A stretch of 64,000 nt of DNA from Siphonodentalium dalli (Eukaryota > Mollusca > Scaphopoda > Gadilida > Siphonodentaliidae): positions 51,058,911 to 51,122,910 of the forward strand of contig CP136066.1 of assembly GCA_032622095.1 (NCBI GenBank), given 5' to 3'. The notes beneath the pieces were generated by a model that was not told the DNA's origin, ran no database searches, and saw only the letters and a program-made list of their open reading frames with translations. Numbering within the stretch: the stretch's first letter is position 1; every line of letters begins with the position of its first letter. Positions 10,677 through 23,067 of the stretch are shown piece by piece. A program made the position numbers and the translations under genes.

Positions 10677-13600
10677 CTGCAAGATTTAAAGATACGGTTG
10701 GCCTTGGTGGTGGGTATCCTGTGAAAATATTTCCACCCATCAAAAACCGCCACAAACAGAAAGAACATCAAAATGTAGACAGACTTTGTCCGTATACAAA
10801 TAAGAAATATCGCATAAACAGTATGTTATTGTCATATATTTGACCATTGTTATGTAAACAAAAGCTTAAAAAGTTACTTTTCTGGTGTTTGTTTATATTA
10901 TGATGGTAAACATAAAGAGCGTTCTTTGTTGGTGAATTCCTAATATGGAACTAATAAAGAGCGTTTATGCCATTTGTGTGTGATCAACCAGTAGCATTGT
11001 GCTATCTTATGTAACACAATCAGGCCCTTGTTTAGGTAAACTATAGTAGGTCTTTATGATAACATGCTGTTTACGCAATGTCATGGTATATATGGACGAA
11101 ACTGTATGTTTTTCTGTTTACGGTGATTGGAACAAATATGAATATTTTCGACAACTAAGGCCGCACGTGCCTTTAAGGGTTCATTTCTCTATGACTTGAA
11201 ACGTATAATATACACAAGGGATCGGGGCACAACTATTTTTCAACTTATGAAGCCCCTCTCCAATCGATTAATGATACAAAATGTTTACAAGATGACAGCT
11301 GAACATATTTACATGCATGATTGGTGATTCTTTGGTGCTTGGTGTAGTGCCTTCCATAGCATATTGCTATATGTGTTATGGTTGATTTGGCAGCTATAAC
11401 ATTTCATTTCTCTATCAACCGAATATGTTATATACGACCATCCTTTAAGGACCCCGCCCACGTTTTACCAAAATGTCCTGATATTAAATATGGATTTTGT
11501 TTTCGAAATTTGTCCGAAATTTATTATGAGTGGGTTATTGCACATTATTACACACACGCTAACGCGAGCCACGTGTATACAACCGTTACAAATAATACCA
11601 ACCATTGGATACACGCTGTTGTGTACCTGGGGTGCAATACGAACTGGAACTTTCCAAGGGCCATTCTATACATATTGTGTATATTTTGTTACAAACAATT
11701 GTGTAAGAACGTAGTGCATGCGCATTGCGGTACTTTCATATTCATATTTTGCTGCTGCCATATTGTTTGAGAATTTATTTTCGGAATGCAATCTACAGAG
11801 ATCGTAGACAAGAATTTTACGTTCAGAATTCCGATTTGTTGGTATAGTATTAATAATAAATGAAGATTTATTTGTTAAAACCTTCATGGCGATTACTGCC
11901 CTTAGACTCTTGTTATGGTTGTTGTAATACTACTAATATTATGCAATCACGCCACGGCCATGGTTTGTTCATTTAAAACAAAACCTCACACAGTACAGAA
12001 CAAAATACTACATAGCATTGTACGCCATGAACGTTTTAACATATCAATCTGCATATATCTTTAATACTATACCCACAGGTCGGACTACTGAACTTACATT
12101 TCTTGTCTACGAACGTTGTGTGCAAGAACCTACACAAAATGTGTAAGGAATATGTGATGATTTTATGCACAGAGTTGAGTATAAATGTGTATAAATTTAC
12201 CCATTTATGTGTAAAAATTGTTACTCAATTTGTGTTCGAATATGAAACTACACATATACTACACAAATATGTTTAAGATCAAAATTGAATAATGTGTAGC
12301 AGGGCTACACATTTTGTTTAGAAAAGCTACGCATTAGTTATAAGAGTGTATACTATGAGTCAAGGTCATTGATAATCTAGAATATATGACCAACCTCGTT
12401 GGGAATGGAGCATAGTCACATTTCGCTCTAGCTTCGCTTTCGTGAAATAATCCTTGCGCCGACCGCAAGTTATTAGATAAAAGATTCTCTATTAAGATGC
12501 GCGTGTGTTCTGTCTACATATTTAGTAACTAGTCGGTAATTATAACCTAATTTACTATAATGTTTGGCGTGAAATATATGTAAAATGTCGCTGTTTTTCG
12601 GTACCGAGAACTTCTGTCAGCGCAGATCACATATCCATGATACATGTATTTGCAGATCATGAGAGGTAACTTACTTTTTCTTGATTAAAGAAATTTCAGA
12701 ATTATTTCCTGCCCCTAAATAATTGGCTACGTTTGCTTGCTGATCAATACAACTTTGGGCTGTGATGAGATTTAGGTCATACTAGTAGGTCCACAGTAAA
12801 CTACCCCAGTGGACCAGGTATCTCTAATATACTGTTACCTATTTCCAGTTGTTTGCTCCCTACTTGAGTGGACTAGCCTGCGAACCAACATTATCAAATG
12901 CAAAAATCGAGGATGCCCAGACTGACCCCAGATCGTACCCCGTTAAGTATACACATACCGCTTTCAAAGTCAACCAATATGAATCAGTAGTCCCTGTACC
13001 CTCATGCGCCAAATAATACTACCCAATCATCTGAATTTGAACCATATACATGATAGGATAGGATAAGATAGGATAATTTATTTCCAATATACACACATAC
13101 ATAGATATTATAGAAAGAACAAGATAAACAATAACAAAGTTATGTGGTATATTGAGAGGGGACGGCTTAGTCCAATATAGACTGTCTTCCTGGCACCGGC
13201 AGCCATATTGGATTTTACTCTTTGCATGACTGAATCCTTTGGCACACCCTACATACCACATCCCTCATCTTATGATCACCAAACTTCATGTGGATCTTCG
13301 GGGTGACCTCTAAATGGGAGGGTCTTGAGCTCTAAGGATTGCAAAAACATTGTTTAACCCTATCTATACTAAATGGTTCTCCACCTCAGTTATAATAGTA
13401 TATATTGGAATGGTGTATTATTCATTTGGAGGGGTGTTAAGGAAAAATGAGCAGACGACAGACAGATGAATAGATAATGCAAGTACAGAAGTGTGCATAT
13501 TGATTGGTGGTACATTGTCATGGTATTAGTTCAAAAAACGTTCCTCAGCATTTCAATGGAACTACTCGCCAATGAGTATTGAAAGGATTCAACAGTCGAA

Positions 13601-13810
13601 AAACGGCTACGACGACTCCATGTGCACCAAGCTGGGTGTCAATGGAGTTGTAGTTATATATATATGTGTAACTGCGCATAAGCTGATCTAATACCATACA
13701 ACGCCACTTTAAGTTATTGTCGCTATTTTAGTTTTATTCGGACTGTATGTTATTTTGTGTCATGCACTTGTCAATAAATGGTATCTCTCTACATATGAAA
13801 ATATACAAAC
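10677..13810. other. Cyclase intron 1
   Basis: About 3.1 kb between coding exons 1 and 2. Mostly unique AT-rich DNA. It contains a LINE-tail-like segment at about 13050-13215 and a block at about 12110-12350 rich in variants of ACACAAATATGTGTA. No extra exon is needed, because exon phases and the domain order are continuous across it. Confidence 0.7.
13050..13215. repeat. LINE-tail-like dispersed repeat (GATAGGATAGGATAATTTAT type)
   Basis: Begins with reiterated GATAG and then ATAATTTATTTCCAATATACAC. A similar segment lies at 43652-43800; both also share GACTGTCTTCCTGGCACC-like sequence at their ends. Short pentamer tails of this kind mark 3' ends of some LINEs; read that way, these are reverse-oriented 3' ends. 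Family assignment is tentative. Confidence 0.55.
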
Positions 13811-14878
13811 CTTCGATTCAAAACTCCCAATCAACGATTCTGACTGAGAGGTGGCGATGTTCGCCAACTGAGATATATGATCAGTCATATTAGAGAACCA
13901 AATGTTACTCTGTGTAATTCGTTGTCCATGTGTCATGGCGCCGCACTGTGCTAAGAATATCGGACCATGGGCGAGAGTTTCGATCATCGGACCGGCAGGA
14001 AAAGGGAGAGAATTCATTATTTTATCAAGCGATTCGCGCGCATCGTCATCGAACAAAGACGCCAGCTCGAGCAATGCCTCTTCCTCGCCCAACAGATGAA
14101 GGAAATCGCGATGTTCTTCCGTAGTCAAGTTACATCGCAGGAAGAATGACACACCGTAATCACGTTGCATCCCCACGGTGTTAGATGCCAGAGTCAGCGC
14201 TATTTTTGATGGCATTTCGTTACTCAAACACCCGTCATGAGATTCAACCGGATACATTTCGGCGGTGCTAATGATTGCCTTGACGACGTCGGTGTATTCC
14301 GTCAAAATGTTTATCAGAGACGGTGCACCGAACACATTTCGTCTGAATTGCACCACAACATCCCACAGACTGCTAACCGCGTGCACTACGTCATTCATTA
14401 CGAAAAATATGTCGTCTGTAAGAGAGCCGAAATATTTGTCTGACCTCGAGAGAGCAGTGATGTACTTCCCTCCAGTTGTTGATTGGTCAGCAGGCGTGGC
14501 AATCATCATAGCGGAACTCCCCCTTTCTTTTTGAAGGACATGCACCAATCCATAATACACTTCTCTTGTCCGAAGGTTAGCTATTGTGTCTTTCGCGAAC
14601 CCAGATTGTGTGATCGCACCTACCAATAGGATAATGAATAAAATGATCATTACTGTAACGGGAATAATCACTATGAGAAGTAATCGAATAGTTGTCCACC
14701 TGGTGGTCGGTGCAACATCTTCGTCATTCTCATAATGCGTCTTTGACACAGTTTGTCGTCTGAATTGATTTTCTTGAAGCACTATAGACCTGCTTTTCTG
14801 TCTCTGTGACGCGCCCGACTTCCTTCGGATGTCTTCGTCGTCCGGATCAGTTTGGTAGAGTTGGGTCATACTATTCAT
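13811..14878 (-). CDS. NIT-domain receptor guanylate cyclase, first coding exon (N-terminus, first membrane helix, NIT sensor)
   Basis: 356 codons. Residues 1-60 form a charged cytosolic tail. Residues about 64-88 are a strongly hydrophobic helix (LLLIVIIPVTVMIILFIILL). The following region of about 270 residues matches the nitrate/nitrite-sensor (NIT) fold, with the signature LQKERGSS at 115-122, a mostly helical pattern and a second half with GMQRDYGVSF. In bacteria NIT domains bind nitrate or nitrite; in animals the domain fronts guanylate cyclases, one of which was linked to nitric-oxide signalling in Platynereis. The ATG at 14878 is the first Met after an in-frame TAA 9 nt upstream, so it is a plausible start, though an upstream non-coding exon cannot be excluded. 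The exon ends GAATCGAAG before donor GTTTGT, phase 0. An inverted-repeat element sits 73 bp upstream. Confidence 0.93.
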
Positions 14879-14977
14879 TATGTAATATTACCCGATTATA
14901 TACCACCTGCAAAAAAAAACAGTCGTTCCACAAATTATACTCATCATTAACCCTTTTACCCAACAGAAGGGCCCTGT

Positions 14978-15046
14978 GCCAATGCATTCTCTTATATATG
15001 CGAGTCGACCATAGGTCGCCTCGCATATATAAGAGAATGCATTGGC
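14978..15046. repeat. Hairpin copy, family TATATATGCGAG
   Basis: Near-perfect 69-bp palindrome. The arm GCATTCTCTTATATATGCGA and its complement flank a core in which CGACC and GGTCG pair around ATA. Within the arms TATATAAG occurs on both strands. Confidence 0.95.
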
Positions 15047-15120
15047 TTAACACATTAAAAATTATAAAATTGTTAAAGAATGTAAGAAAAAATGGTAAAA
15101 AGTGTTAAGATTTTTTTTAG

Positions 15121-15189
15121 GCCCATGCATTCTCTTATATATGCGAGGCGACCTCTGGTCGACTCGCATATATAAGAGAATGCATTGGC
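15121..15189. repeat. Hairpin copy, family TATATATGCGAG (inverted partner)
   Basis: Reverse-complement partner of the hairpin at 14978-15046; the asymmetric core (GAGGCGACC versus GAGTCGACC) shows the flipped orientation. The outer side is followed by GGCACAGGG, mirroring CCCTGTGCC on the outer side of the first. Confidence 0.95.
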
Positions 15190-15342
15190 ACAGGGTATAA
15201 CTGTAACTATCACAATGTGGTCAAGGAGCCGGTTCCAATGATATCCATATTTGTATGGTTCTATTGAGACAGATCGAAGATATTTTAGGCTGTTGAAGCT
15301 TTATTTGGCCGGTTTTGGCCGGTTTGTTGGGTAAAGGGTTAA

Positions 15343-15805
15343 AGAATATATAAACTCGATTTTGAAATGTATCAACAGTGATTGAAAAGAGTCAGAGGGC
15401 CATGGTGACAAGTGTATATCATATTGTTGAAACATATCACTTCTAGTGGATATGCATGCTTTCCTAATCTACTAATCCAATCAGATGGGTGGTCGGTTGC
15501 CTGTGCCAGACATACTAATCTAATCGAGATAATCCCTGTGTTGTGATCTGCCTGCCATATGGTCTGTGTGTAACCATGATATGTTTTATTGGACCAAGGC
15601 CAATTTGTGACACATGTTTACATTGAATCTGAGGAAACATGAAATTCTTAAAATTGGGACTCGTTGGTAGTTTCGGTGTCAAAAGTATCAATTATGATGT
15701 TTTATCTAGCTTGTTTAGCAGGTAGCACACTTGGATACAGCTACAAGTTGTTTATTATTTTTTTTAAAGAAATTTTTGAAATTTAAGATTCCATATTCCT
15801 TTGCT
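15343..15805. other. Sequence without recognised features
   Basis: AT-rich, presumably upstream of the NIT-cyclase gene. No frame, repeat or motif I can support. Confidence 0.5.
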
Positions 15806-16682
15806 AACCCAATTTCTCCCAAATTTGATTGAGTCAAAATAAAGGATTATGTTTACTTTTATTAGTAATCACAGCAACCAAACCCATTGATGCAAAATTT
15901 TAAGTAGTATAATTCATGGTGGATTATGTTAGAAATACTAAATGTGAAATTTATAGAGGTTTTTAAAATCTATTTTTTCGAACCCAAATTCAACAAGCAC
16001 AAGTCCATATCTAAGAAAAAATATATGGACATGTGTACTGAAGAATGATGAACAATAAAATAATAATCATATTTATCAAGCGTTCTTCGATAAAATTACT
16101 AAGAACCAATTGTTTACAAATGGTAGAGAAACTTGCCTAATATTTCTGATTGGTGATGACAATTAAGTGTTAATATATGTGTTGTGAATCTATTGACAAA
16201 ATATTTGTGTAATCCTTTGTAGCCCAGAAACTACTTCATCAATCAGGAGGTAATATTCTCGTGGGTCAGCACCTGCTGATCATAATCCCAGCTGGATTGA
16301 GTGAACATAAACTTGACCCCTCAAATTCAGTTTTTAATAGCATTACTGGGCAATGAAATATACCATTTGTAAACAACTGCTTTCAAGCCAAAAATCCAAA
16401 GATTACTCAAGAAATATGACTATATTTTTATTGTTCATCATCCTTCACAGTGTTCAGCACAAATACCCATATCTTTTCTTAGATATGGACTTGAATGTGT
16501 TTGTTGAATTTGGATTAAAAAAATAGATTTTAAAAACTTCTATAAATTTCACATCTTTTATTTCTAACATAATCCACTGTGAATTATACTCTTAAAATGT
16601 TCCATCAATGGGTTTGTTTTTTTTGATTACTAATAAAAGTCAACATAATCCTTTATTTTAACTCCAACAAATGTGGGTTGAA
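15806..16682. mobile_element. Inverted-repeat element with ~320-bp diverged arms
   Basis: Arms at about 15806-16135 and 16360-16682 are inverted copies with several substitutions and small gaps. Matching landmarks are AAAGGATTATGTTTAC / its complement near 16645, and TACAAATGGTA / TACCATTTGTA on the inner side. A loop of about 225 bp separates them. No coding sequence. The structure fits an old foldback or MITE-type transposon. Outer limits are approximate and no target duplication was identified. Confidence 0.8.
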
Positions 16683-16723
16683 AAGCTGACGCTGCCGGTT
16701 CTCGATGACTGCTAAACAAATAC

Positions 16724-17233
16724 CATCTGGCAACCAAGTTAATGTTATTTTAGTTTGGCAAATCCCATCTGAGAATTAAGTTAATGTTATTTTAATTTGG
16801 CAAATCCCATCTGCAACTAAGTTAACGTTATTTTAATTTGGCAAATCCCATCTGGCAACTATATCCCATCGGGCAATTATGTTAATGTTATTTTAATTTG
16901 GCAAATCCCATCTGGCAATTAAGTTAATGTTATTTTAATTTGGCAAATCCCATCTGGCAATTAGGTTAATGTCATCTGGCAACTAAGTTAATGTTATTTT
17001 AATTTGGCAAGTCCCATCTGACAACTATGTTAATGTTATTTTAATTTGGCAAACCCGATCTGGCAACTAAGTTAATGTTATTTTAAGTTGGTTAATTTGG
17101 CAAATCCCATCTGGCAACTACGTTAATGTTATTTTAATTTGGCAAATCCCATCTGGCAACTAAATTAATGTTATTTAATTTGGAAAATCACATCTGGCAA
17201 CTAAATTAATGTTATTTTAATTTGGCAAATCCC
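16724..17233. repeat. 42-bp minisatellite
   Basis: About twelve imperfect copies of a unit of about 42 bp with GTTAATGTTATTTTAATTTG followed by GCAAATCCCATCTGGCAAC. Some copies are shortened or carry extra pieces. Confidence 0.95.
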
Positions 17234-17372
17234 TTTGAAATCAGGTTTTATTTTGCTATAAGCACTGCGAAGAATTTGTGTGTAGGAACCATCCACGATA
17301 TCATGCCTTTTGTCAATTGAGACTTAACCATTTCTACACTAAGAACTCATTGACGAGTAGTTACCATAAGAA

Positions 17373-17431
17373 ATGTTCAGATAATAAATTCAACAAACGA
17401 CAGTCATTTGTTGAACTTATTATCTGAACAT
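17373..17431. repeat. 59-bp hairpin
   Basis: ATGTTCAGATAATAA then TTCAACAAA, a 9-nt loop, then TTTGTTGAA and TTATTATCTGAACAT. One unpaired base on each side. It is not related to the TATATATGCGAG hairpin family. Function unknown. Confidence 0.85.
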
Positions 17432-17694
17432 CTGAACAATACGCTCCAATGAATGTGAATCATTCTGCTCTTGTGTTATCTAATTTCTTTTTGTTGTCTG
17501 CTATTATTGACTGAACACCCATCTAATGAGTAATACACTATTCCAATGTATACCTTGATAAGTGAATGGGAAAAGACATTTAGTATAGAAAGGGATAAGG
17601 TACGTTCACACGCTGGAAACGTTTGCCTGGCAGCTTGTAGAGGGCTGCAGTGTACTATAAAGTTATTATACAATGTTGTGTATAGTACGTGTTT

Positions 17695-18687
17695 TTATTA
17701 TCCATCCCTTAACACCATTTCCGATTGGGCAAAAGCCTCCACGTGATAGTCCGGGAAAAAGTCATATTGTACTCCCTTATGTCATATTGGACTCCCAAGT
17801 GTGCAATATCACTTTTTTTATTGGGACTCTGTGACGTCACGAATTAACTATTGCGAAATGAATCGGTGGATTTAGCAGACGTTTCACTTCCGCATTGAGG
17901 TTTTTTTTAATTTCCGTGTTTACTGTTCCAAATAATGCTTTCTGATGATAAAATACAGGCTTTTATAGAGAATTAAGTGACGACAAATACCAAAAATAAC
18001 CACAACAGTTTTATTCCTAATATTTGGATAAACATACATATAGATAGTAAAAATGTCATTATACAATGTTGTGTACAGTATAAGTTTTTCTTGTACTCGT
18101 CCAGGTTGTGTTGAAAAGTCATATTGCGTGTCTCGTCCAATATGACTTTTCACCACAACCTGGACTAATACAAGAAAAACACATACTGTACACAACATTG
18201 TATAATAACTTTATAATATTGTACGTGCGCGTCCAGATTGTGGTGAAAAGTCATAATGAACGATACACGCAGTACAAGAAAAAGACATACTGTACACAAC
18301 ATTCTATAATGACATTTTTTATTTATCCATCTGTATGTTTATCCAAATTTTTGGAATAACACTTTTGTGTTTACCTTTGATATTTGTCGGCAGTTGATTA
18401 TCTATAAAAGCCTGTATTTGATTCTCGGACCGGAAAAAAAACCTCAACGCGGAAGTGAAGCGTCTGCTAAATCCACCAGAGTATTGCGCGCGCATTACAA
18501 TTTCACTGATTCATTTGCCAATAAAGTTACTTCGTGACGTTACGGAGTCCCGATAATTTTTAAAATGTCATTTGGACTCGTCCGAGACCAATATGACTTT
18601 CGGGAGTCCAATATAGCTTTTTCCCCGATTATCAAGTGACGGCTTTTGCCCAATCATATATATTGTTAGTTAAGGGATGGATAATAA
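17695..18687. mobile_element. TIR element with TTATTATCCATCCCTTAAC ends
   Basis: About 990 bp. Both ends carry TTATTATCCATCCCTTAAC in inverted orientation, followed inward on both sides by GATTGGGCAAAAGCC and GGGAAAAAG. Inner inverted blocks match as well (CCTCAAYGCGGAAGTGAA, CAGGCTTTTATAGA, TTATACAATGTTGTGTACAG). At the centre (about 18105-18165) AAAGTCATATTG forms a tighter palindrome. No coding sequence. A fragment similar to the inner part lies just outside at about 17664. Non-autonomous DNA transposon of unknown superfamily. Confidence 0.8.
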
Positions 18688-19151
18688 TCTATCTCATATA
18701 TATTTTGAAGACCTCTGTCTGTATGTCTGTCTGTCATTTATACAAATCTACGATTCTCGACCGATCGGGACGAAACTTGGTACGTGTGTGTAGTTTGACC
18801 AGGCGGTCGTCGTGCGCATGCACAGACGAGATCTCGGAAACGGGTGGAGCTATCGACTTGAAATTTGCTATGTGAATGTATCTTGCCCCGGATACGAATT
18901 TTATCGGGTCGCCGAGCCCGAGCGACGCCAGCTTCGCGCATGCGCAGACCAGATCTAGGAAACGGGTGGAGCTATCGACTTGAAATTTGGTTTGTGAATG
19001 TATCTTGCCCCGGATACGAATTTTATCGGGTCGCCGAGCCCGTGCGACGCAATCGTCGCGCATGCGCAGACCAGATCTCGGAAACGGGTGGAGCTATCGA
19101 CTTGAAATTTGGTTTTTGAATAGCCCGGACAACATCGGGCTCATCGGCTAG
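18688..19151 (+). mobile_element. Helitron-type element, 3' terminus with internal 122-bp repeats
   Basis: Ends in a GC-rich hairpin GCCCGG-ACAACAT-CGGGC, six bases, then CTAG at 19148-19151 followed by T. That is the expected Helitron 3' end (hairpin, then CTRR, inserted before T). Inside, a unit of about 122 bp with GGAAACGGGTGGAGC occurs near 18835, 18957 and 19080. The 5' end is uncertain; a TC-starting candidate lies close to 18688. No Rep/helicase coding sequence, so it is non-autonomous. Confidence 0.65.
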
Positions 19152-19182
19152 TACTATATATTTTGAGACTTCTGTATATATC

Positions 19183-19213
<31 letters not shown>

Positions 19214-19820
19214 GTGTGTGTGTATGTATCGAAAACGACTGCACCCATCGAGCTCAAATTTCGTATATAAGTGTAAAACCCCACGAACACCGTAGTCGTC
19301 GCGTTTTGGAGAAGCTCTGAGCACCCTTTATCCACTCCCAAATCACCCCAAAGGCACGGCGTGGGTTAATCAAGTGATTATTTAATGAGCGTTTGTTTTT
19401 GACGCATCGCTATAAAGAGCGTCTGTTTCCCATTCAACGTTATTAGCATATGCAGAGTTATACGGGAACATTGAGTGCTTTCCTATGCGGGGAGATTTAT
19501 TGGATGCCATTGTACTCTTACAACATCATTGTTATAGTATGTATGACACTTAGGTCAGGGCTTAGGGGGGTAGTTATAGGCATAATGCTTCTCAGAAATC
19601 CCGGTTACAAACCAACACTCACAATTTCGTATTTACGCAAACGTTATCGCTCGAAATTTATTATGCAGAGAGAAAGTGCTTTCCTATTTTTAGAACGCAA
19701 CACATGTTTACGTCGCGTTGGTGATGGAGGTTCACGACGGGATTAATTGACGGTCCGCTCTTTGCGAGGTTGGGGTTCACGACGGGGACTATTGACCAAC
19801 ACTCACAATTTCGTCTTTTC
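19152..19820. other. Mixed sequence with (TA)n and a second Helitron-like fragment
   Basis: Contains a TA-rich run at about 19180-19210 and then TCGAAAACGACTGCACCCAT with GAGCTCAAATTTCG, similar in style to the preceding Helitron interior. Two short phrases are duplicated near the end (ACCAACACTCACAATTTCGT at about 19612 and 19797; GGTTCACGACGGG at about 19728 and 19773). No gene seen. Confidence 0.5.
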
Positions 19821-22313
19821 GTTATTGGTAACCTCCATGGGACCCGAGGCATACATGATAGTTATTGGTAACCTCCATGGGACCCGAGGCACCCATGATA
19901 GTTATTGTTAACCTCCATGGGACCCGAGGCATACATGATAGTTATTGGTAACCTTCATGGGCCCCGAGGCACACATGATCGTTATTGTAACCTCCATGGG
20001 ACCGGATGCACCCATGATAGTTATTGGTAACCTCCATGTGACCAGAGGCATACATGATAGTTATTGGTAACATCCATGGGACCCGAGGCACCCATGATAG
20101 TTATTGTTAACCTCCATGGGACCCGAGGCACCCATGATAGTTATTGTTAACCTCCACGGGACCCGATGCATACATGATCGTTATTGTAACATCCATAGGA
20201 CCGGATGCACCCATGATAGTTATTGGTAACCTCCATGGGACCAGAGGCACCCATGGTAGTTATTGTTAACCTCCATGGGACCCGAGGCACCCATGCTAGT
20301 TATTGGTAACATCCATGGGACCCGATGCACCCGTAATAGTTATTGGTAACCTCCATGGGACCAGAGGCACCCATGATAGTTATTGGTAACCTCCAGGGGA
20401 TCTAAGGCACACATGATAGTTATTGGTAACCTCCATGGGACCAGAGGCACCCAAGATAGTTATTGGTAACATCTATGGGACCCGAGGCACCCATGATAGT
20501 TATTGGTAACCTCCATAGAACCCGAGACACCCATGGTAGTTATTGGTAACATCCATGGGACCAGAGGCACCCAATATAGTTATTTGTAACCTCCATGGGA
20601 CCCGAGGCACCCACGATAGTTGTTGGTAACCTCCATGGGACCCGAGGCACCCATGATAGTTATTGGTAACCTCCATGGGACCCGAGGCACACATGATAGT
20701 TATTGGTAACCTTCATGTGATCCGAGGCACCGATGATAGTTATTGGTAACCTCCATGGGACCAGAGGCACCCATGATAGTTATTGGTAACCTCCATGGGA
20801 CCAGAGGCACCAATGATAGTTATTGGTAACCTCCATGGAACCACAGGCACCAATGATAGTTATTGGTAACCTCCGTGGGACGCGAGGCACCCATGATAGT
20901 TATTGGTAACCTTCATGTGACCCGAGGCACCCATGATAGTTATTGGTAACCTCCATGGGACCCGAGGCACCCATGATAGTTATTGGTAACCTCCGTGGGA
21001 CCCGAGGCACACCTGATAGTTATTGGTAACCTCCATGGGATCAGAGGCACAAACGATAGTTATCGGTAACCTCCATGGGATCAGATGCACCCATGATAGT
21101 TATTGGTAACCTCCATGGGATCAGAGGCACAAACGATAGTTATTGGTAACCTCTATGGGATCAGATGCACCCATGATAGTTATTGGTAACCTCCATGGGA
21201 CCCGAGGCATACATGATAGTTATTGGTAACCTTCATGGGACCCGAGACACCCATGATAGTTATTGGTAACCTCCATGGGACCCGAGGCACCCATGATAGT
21301 TATTGGTAACCTCCATGGGATCCGATGCACCCATGATAGTTATTGGTAACCTCCATGGGACCCGAGGCACACATGATAGTTATTGTAACCTTCATGGGAC
21401 CCGATGCACCCATGATAGTTATTGTAACCTCCATGGGACCCGATGCATACATGATAGCTATTGTAACCTCCATGGGACCCGATGCACCCATGATAGTTAT
21501 TGGTAACCTCCATGGGACCAGAGGCGCCCATGATAGTTATTGGTAACCTCCATGGGAACCGAGGCACCCATGATAGTTATTGGTAACCTCCATGGGAACC
21601 GAGGCACCCATGATAGTTATTGGTAACCTCCGTGGGATCAGACGCACCCATGATAGTTATTGGTAACCTCCGTGGGACCCGAGGCACCCATGATAGTTAT
21701 TGGTAACCTCCATGGGACCCGAGGCACCCATGATAGTTATTGGTAACCTCCGTGGGATCAGACGCACCCATGATAGTTATTGGTAACCTCCATGGGACCG
21801 GAGGCACCCATGATAGTTATTGGTAACCTCCATGGGACCCGAGGCACCCATGATAGTTATTGGTAACCTCCATGGGACCCGAGGCACCCATGATAGTTAT
21901 TGGTAACCTCCATGGGAACCGAGGCACACATGATAGTTATTGGTAACCTCCATGGGACCAGAGGCACCCATGATAGTTATTGGTAACCTCCATGGGAACC
22001 GAGGCACCCATGATAGTTATTGGTAACCTCCATGGGACCAGAGGCACCCATGATAGTTATTGGTAACCTCCATGGGAACCGAGGCACCCATGATAGTTAT
22101 TGGTAACCTCCATGGGACCCGATGCATACGTGATAGTTATTGTTTACCTCCATGGGACCCGATGCATACATGATAGTTATTGGTAACCTCCATGGGACCC
22201 GATGCATACGTGATAGTTATTGTTAACCTCCATGGGACCCGATGCATACGTGATAGTTATTGTTAACCTCCATGGGACCCGAGGCAATCATAATAGTTAT
22301 TGGTAACCTTCAT
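19821..22313. repeat. 40-bp minisatellite (about 62 copies)
   Basis: Unit GATAGTTATTGGTAACCTCC followed by ATGGGACCCGAGGCACCCAT. Variants at ACCCGAGG/ACCAGAGG/ATCAGATG and GGTAACC/GTTAACC are interleaved; a few units are 39 bp. Open frames on both strands are repeat artefacts. Confidence 0.98.
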
Positions 22314-22799
22314 ACGTCTCGGGCGTATTCGCAGCCTCATGGAGCACAAACGATGTCATGTTGCACCCGATGTCCTTCTGAAATCCATGTTGAAGGATCG
22401 ACAACTGTGTACAGTACAGATAAAAGAGTTATTGCCCTCTAGCTGTCAGCTATATTTCGTGGTTTTTGTTCTCCTTTGTGCAGCGGGATGATGATGCCGG
22501 TTTTCGTCTAAACGGGAATAAATTCAATTTACAAGATTAGTTTTTAGAACGAGCGCAAAAGTTTTTTGATTGTTTATTTGCAAAGCCAAGATTTAAGCTG
22601 GAGCATAGCCAAACATACATATATATATACAAACAATTTATACAAGCAATTTATACGTTAACAATTATCATATATTTCCATAACAAATTCACCATAATAT
22701 TATAACTAGACACAATACGTACAATTCATTAACAAGTACCTTGCATAATTATGCAATTTCCAATTTAGGGATGTGTCGCATTAGATATATATATATATA
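22314..22799. other. Sequence without recognised features
   Basis: Unique AT-rich sequence between the 40-bp array and the Ginger-like element. It ends in a (TA)n run which forms the target site of the next element. Confidence 0.5.
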
Positions 22800-22821
22800 T
22801 GTTACAGTCAGATTGTGAAAC

Positions 22822-22940
22822 CAGTCATTTCGTGAAATGACTAAAATTTTCAGTCGTTTCGCGAAACCAATGTGAGGGCCAGTCACTTCGTGAAATGACT
22901 GAAATTAGTGGTCAGACAGTTCACGAAATGACTGAATACT
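22822..22940. repeat. Subterminal palindromes of the Ginger-like element
   Basis: Four variants of a 20-bp palindrome, AGTCATTTCGTGAAATGACT, lie side by side at the left end (about 22823, 22851, 22880 and 22915). The right end has at least two (24170-24215). Repeated palindromes at element ends are typical transposase-binding arrays; binding is inferred. Confidence 0.8.
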
Positions 22941-23067
22941 ATTTTTGGTCGGGGACTTCAATTGTGAACATAAAATTATGACTTGATTTAATTTGTATTC
23001 ATAATAATAAATAATAAATGTAATAGAAGCATAAAATATACATTGAAATAGTTTCAAATGATCAGAG

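Larger units (their letters stand above)
14951..15338. mobile_element. TTAA-flanked, piggyBac-type MITE with paired hairpins, copy 1
   Basis: 388-bp element between TTAA at 14947-14950 and TTAA at 15339-15342. Termini are CCCTTTTACCCAACA and its inverted form TGTTGGGTAAAGGG. TTAA target sites and a CCCTTT start are hallmarks of piggyBac-type elements. Inside are two hairpins in inverted orientation separated by an AT-rich spacer. No coding sequence, so it would depend on a transposase elsewhere. A sister copy lies at 33979-34360. The insertion is 73 bp upstream of the cyclase ATG, so it is in the promoter, 5' UTR or a 5' intron. Confidence 0.85.

Noticed and set aside
13902-14534. Plus-strand frames overlapping the NIT exon
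   Set aside because: Antisense shadows of the minus-strand cyclase coding exon.
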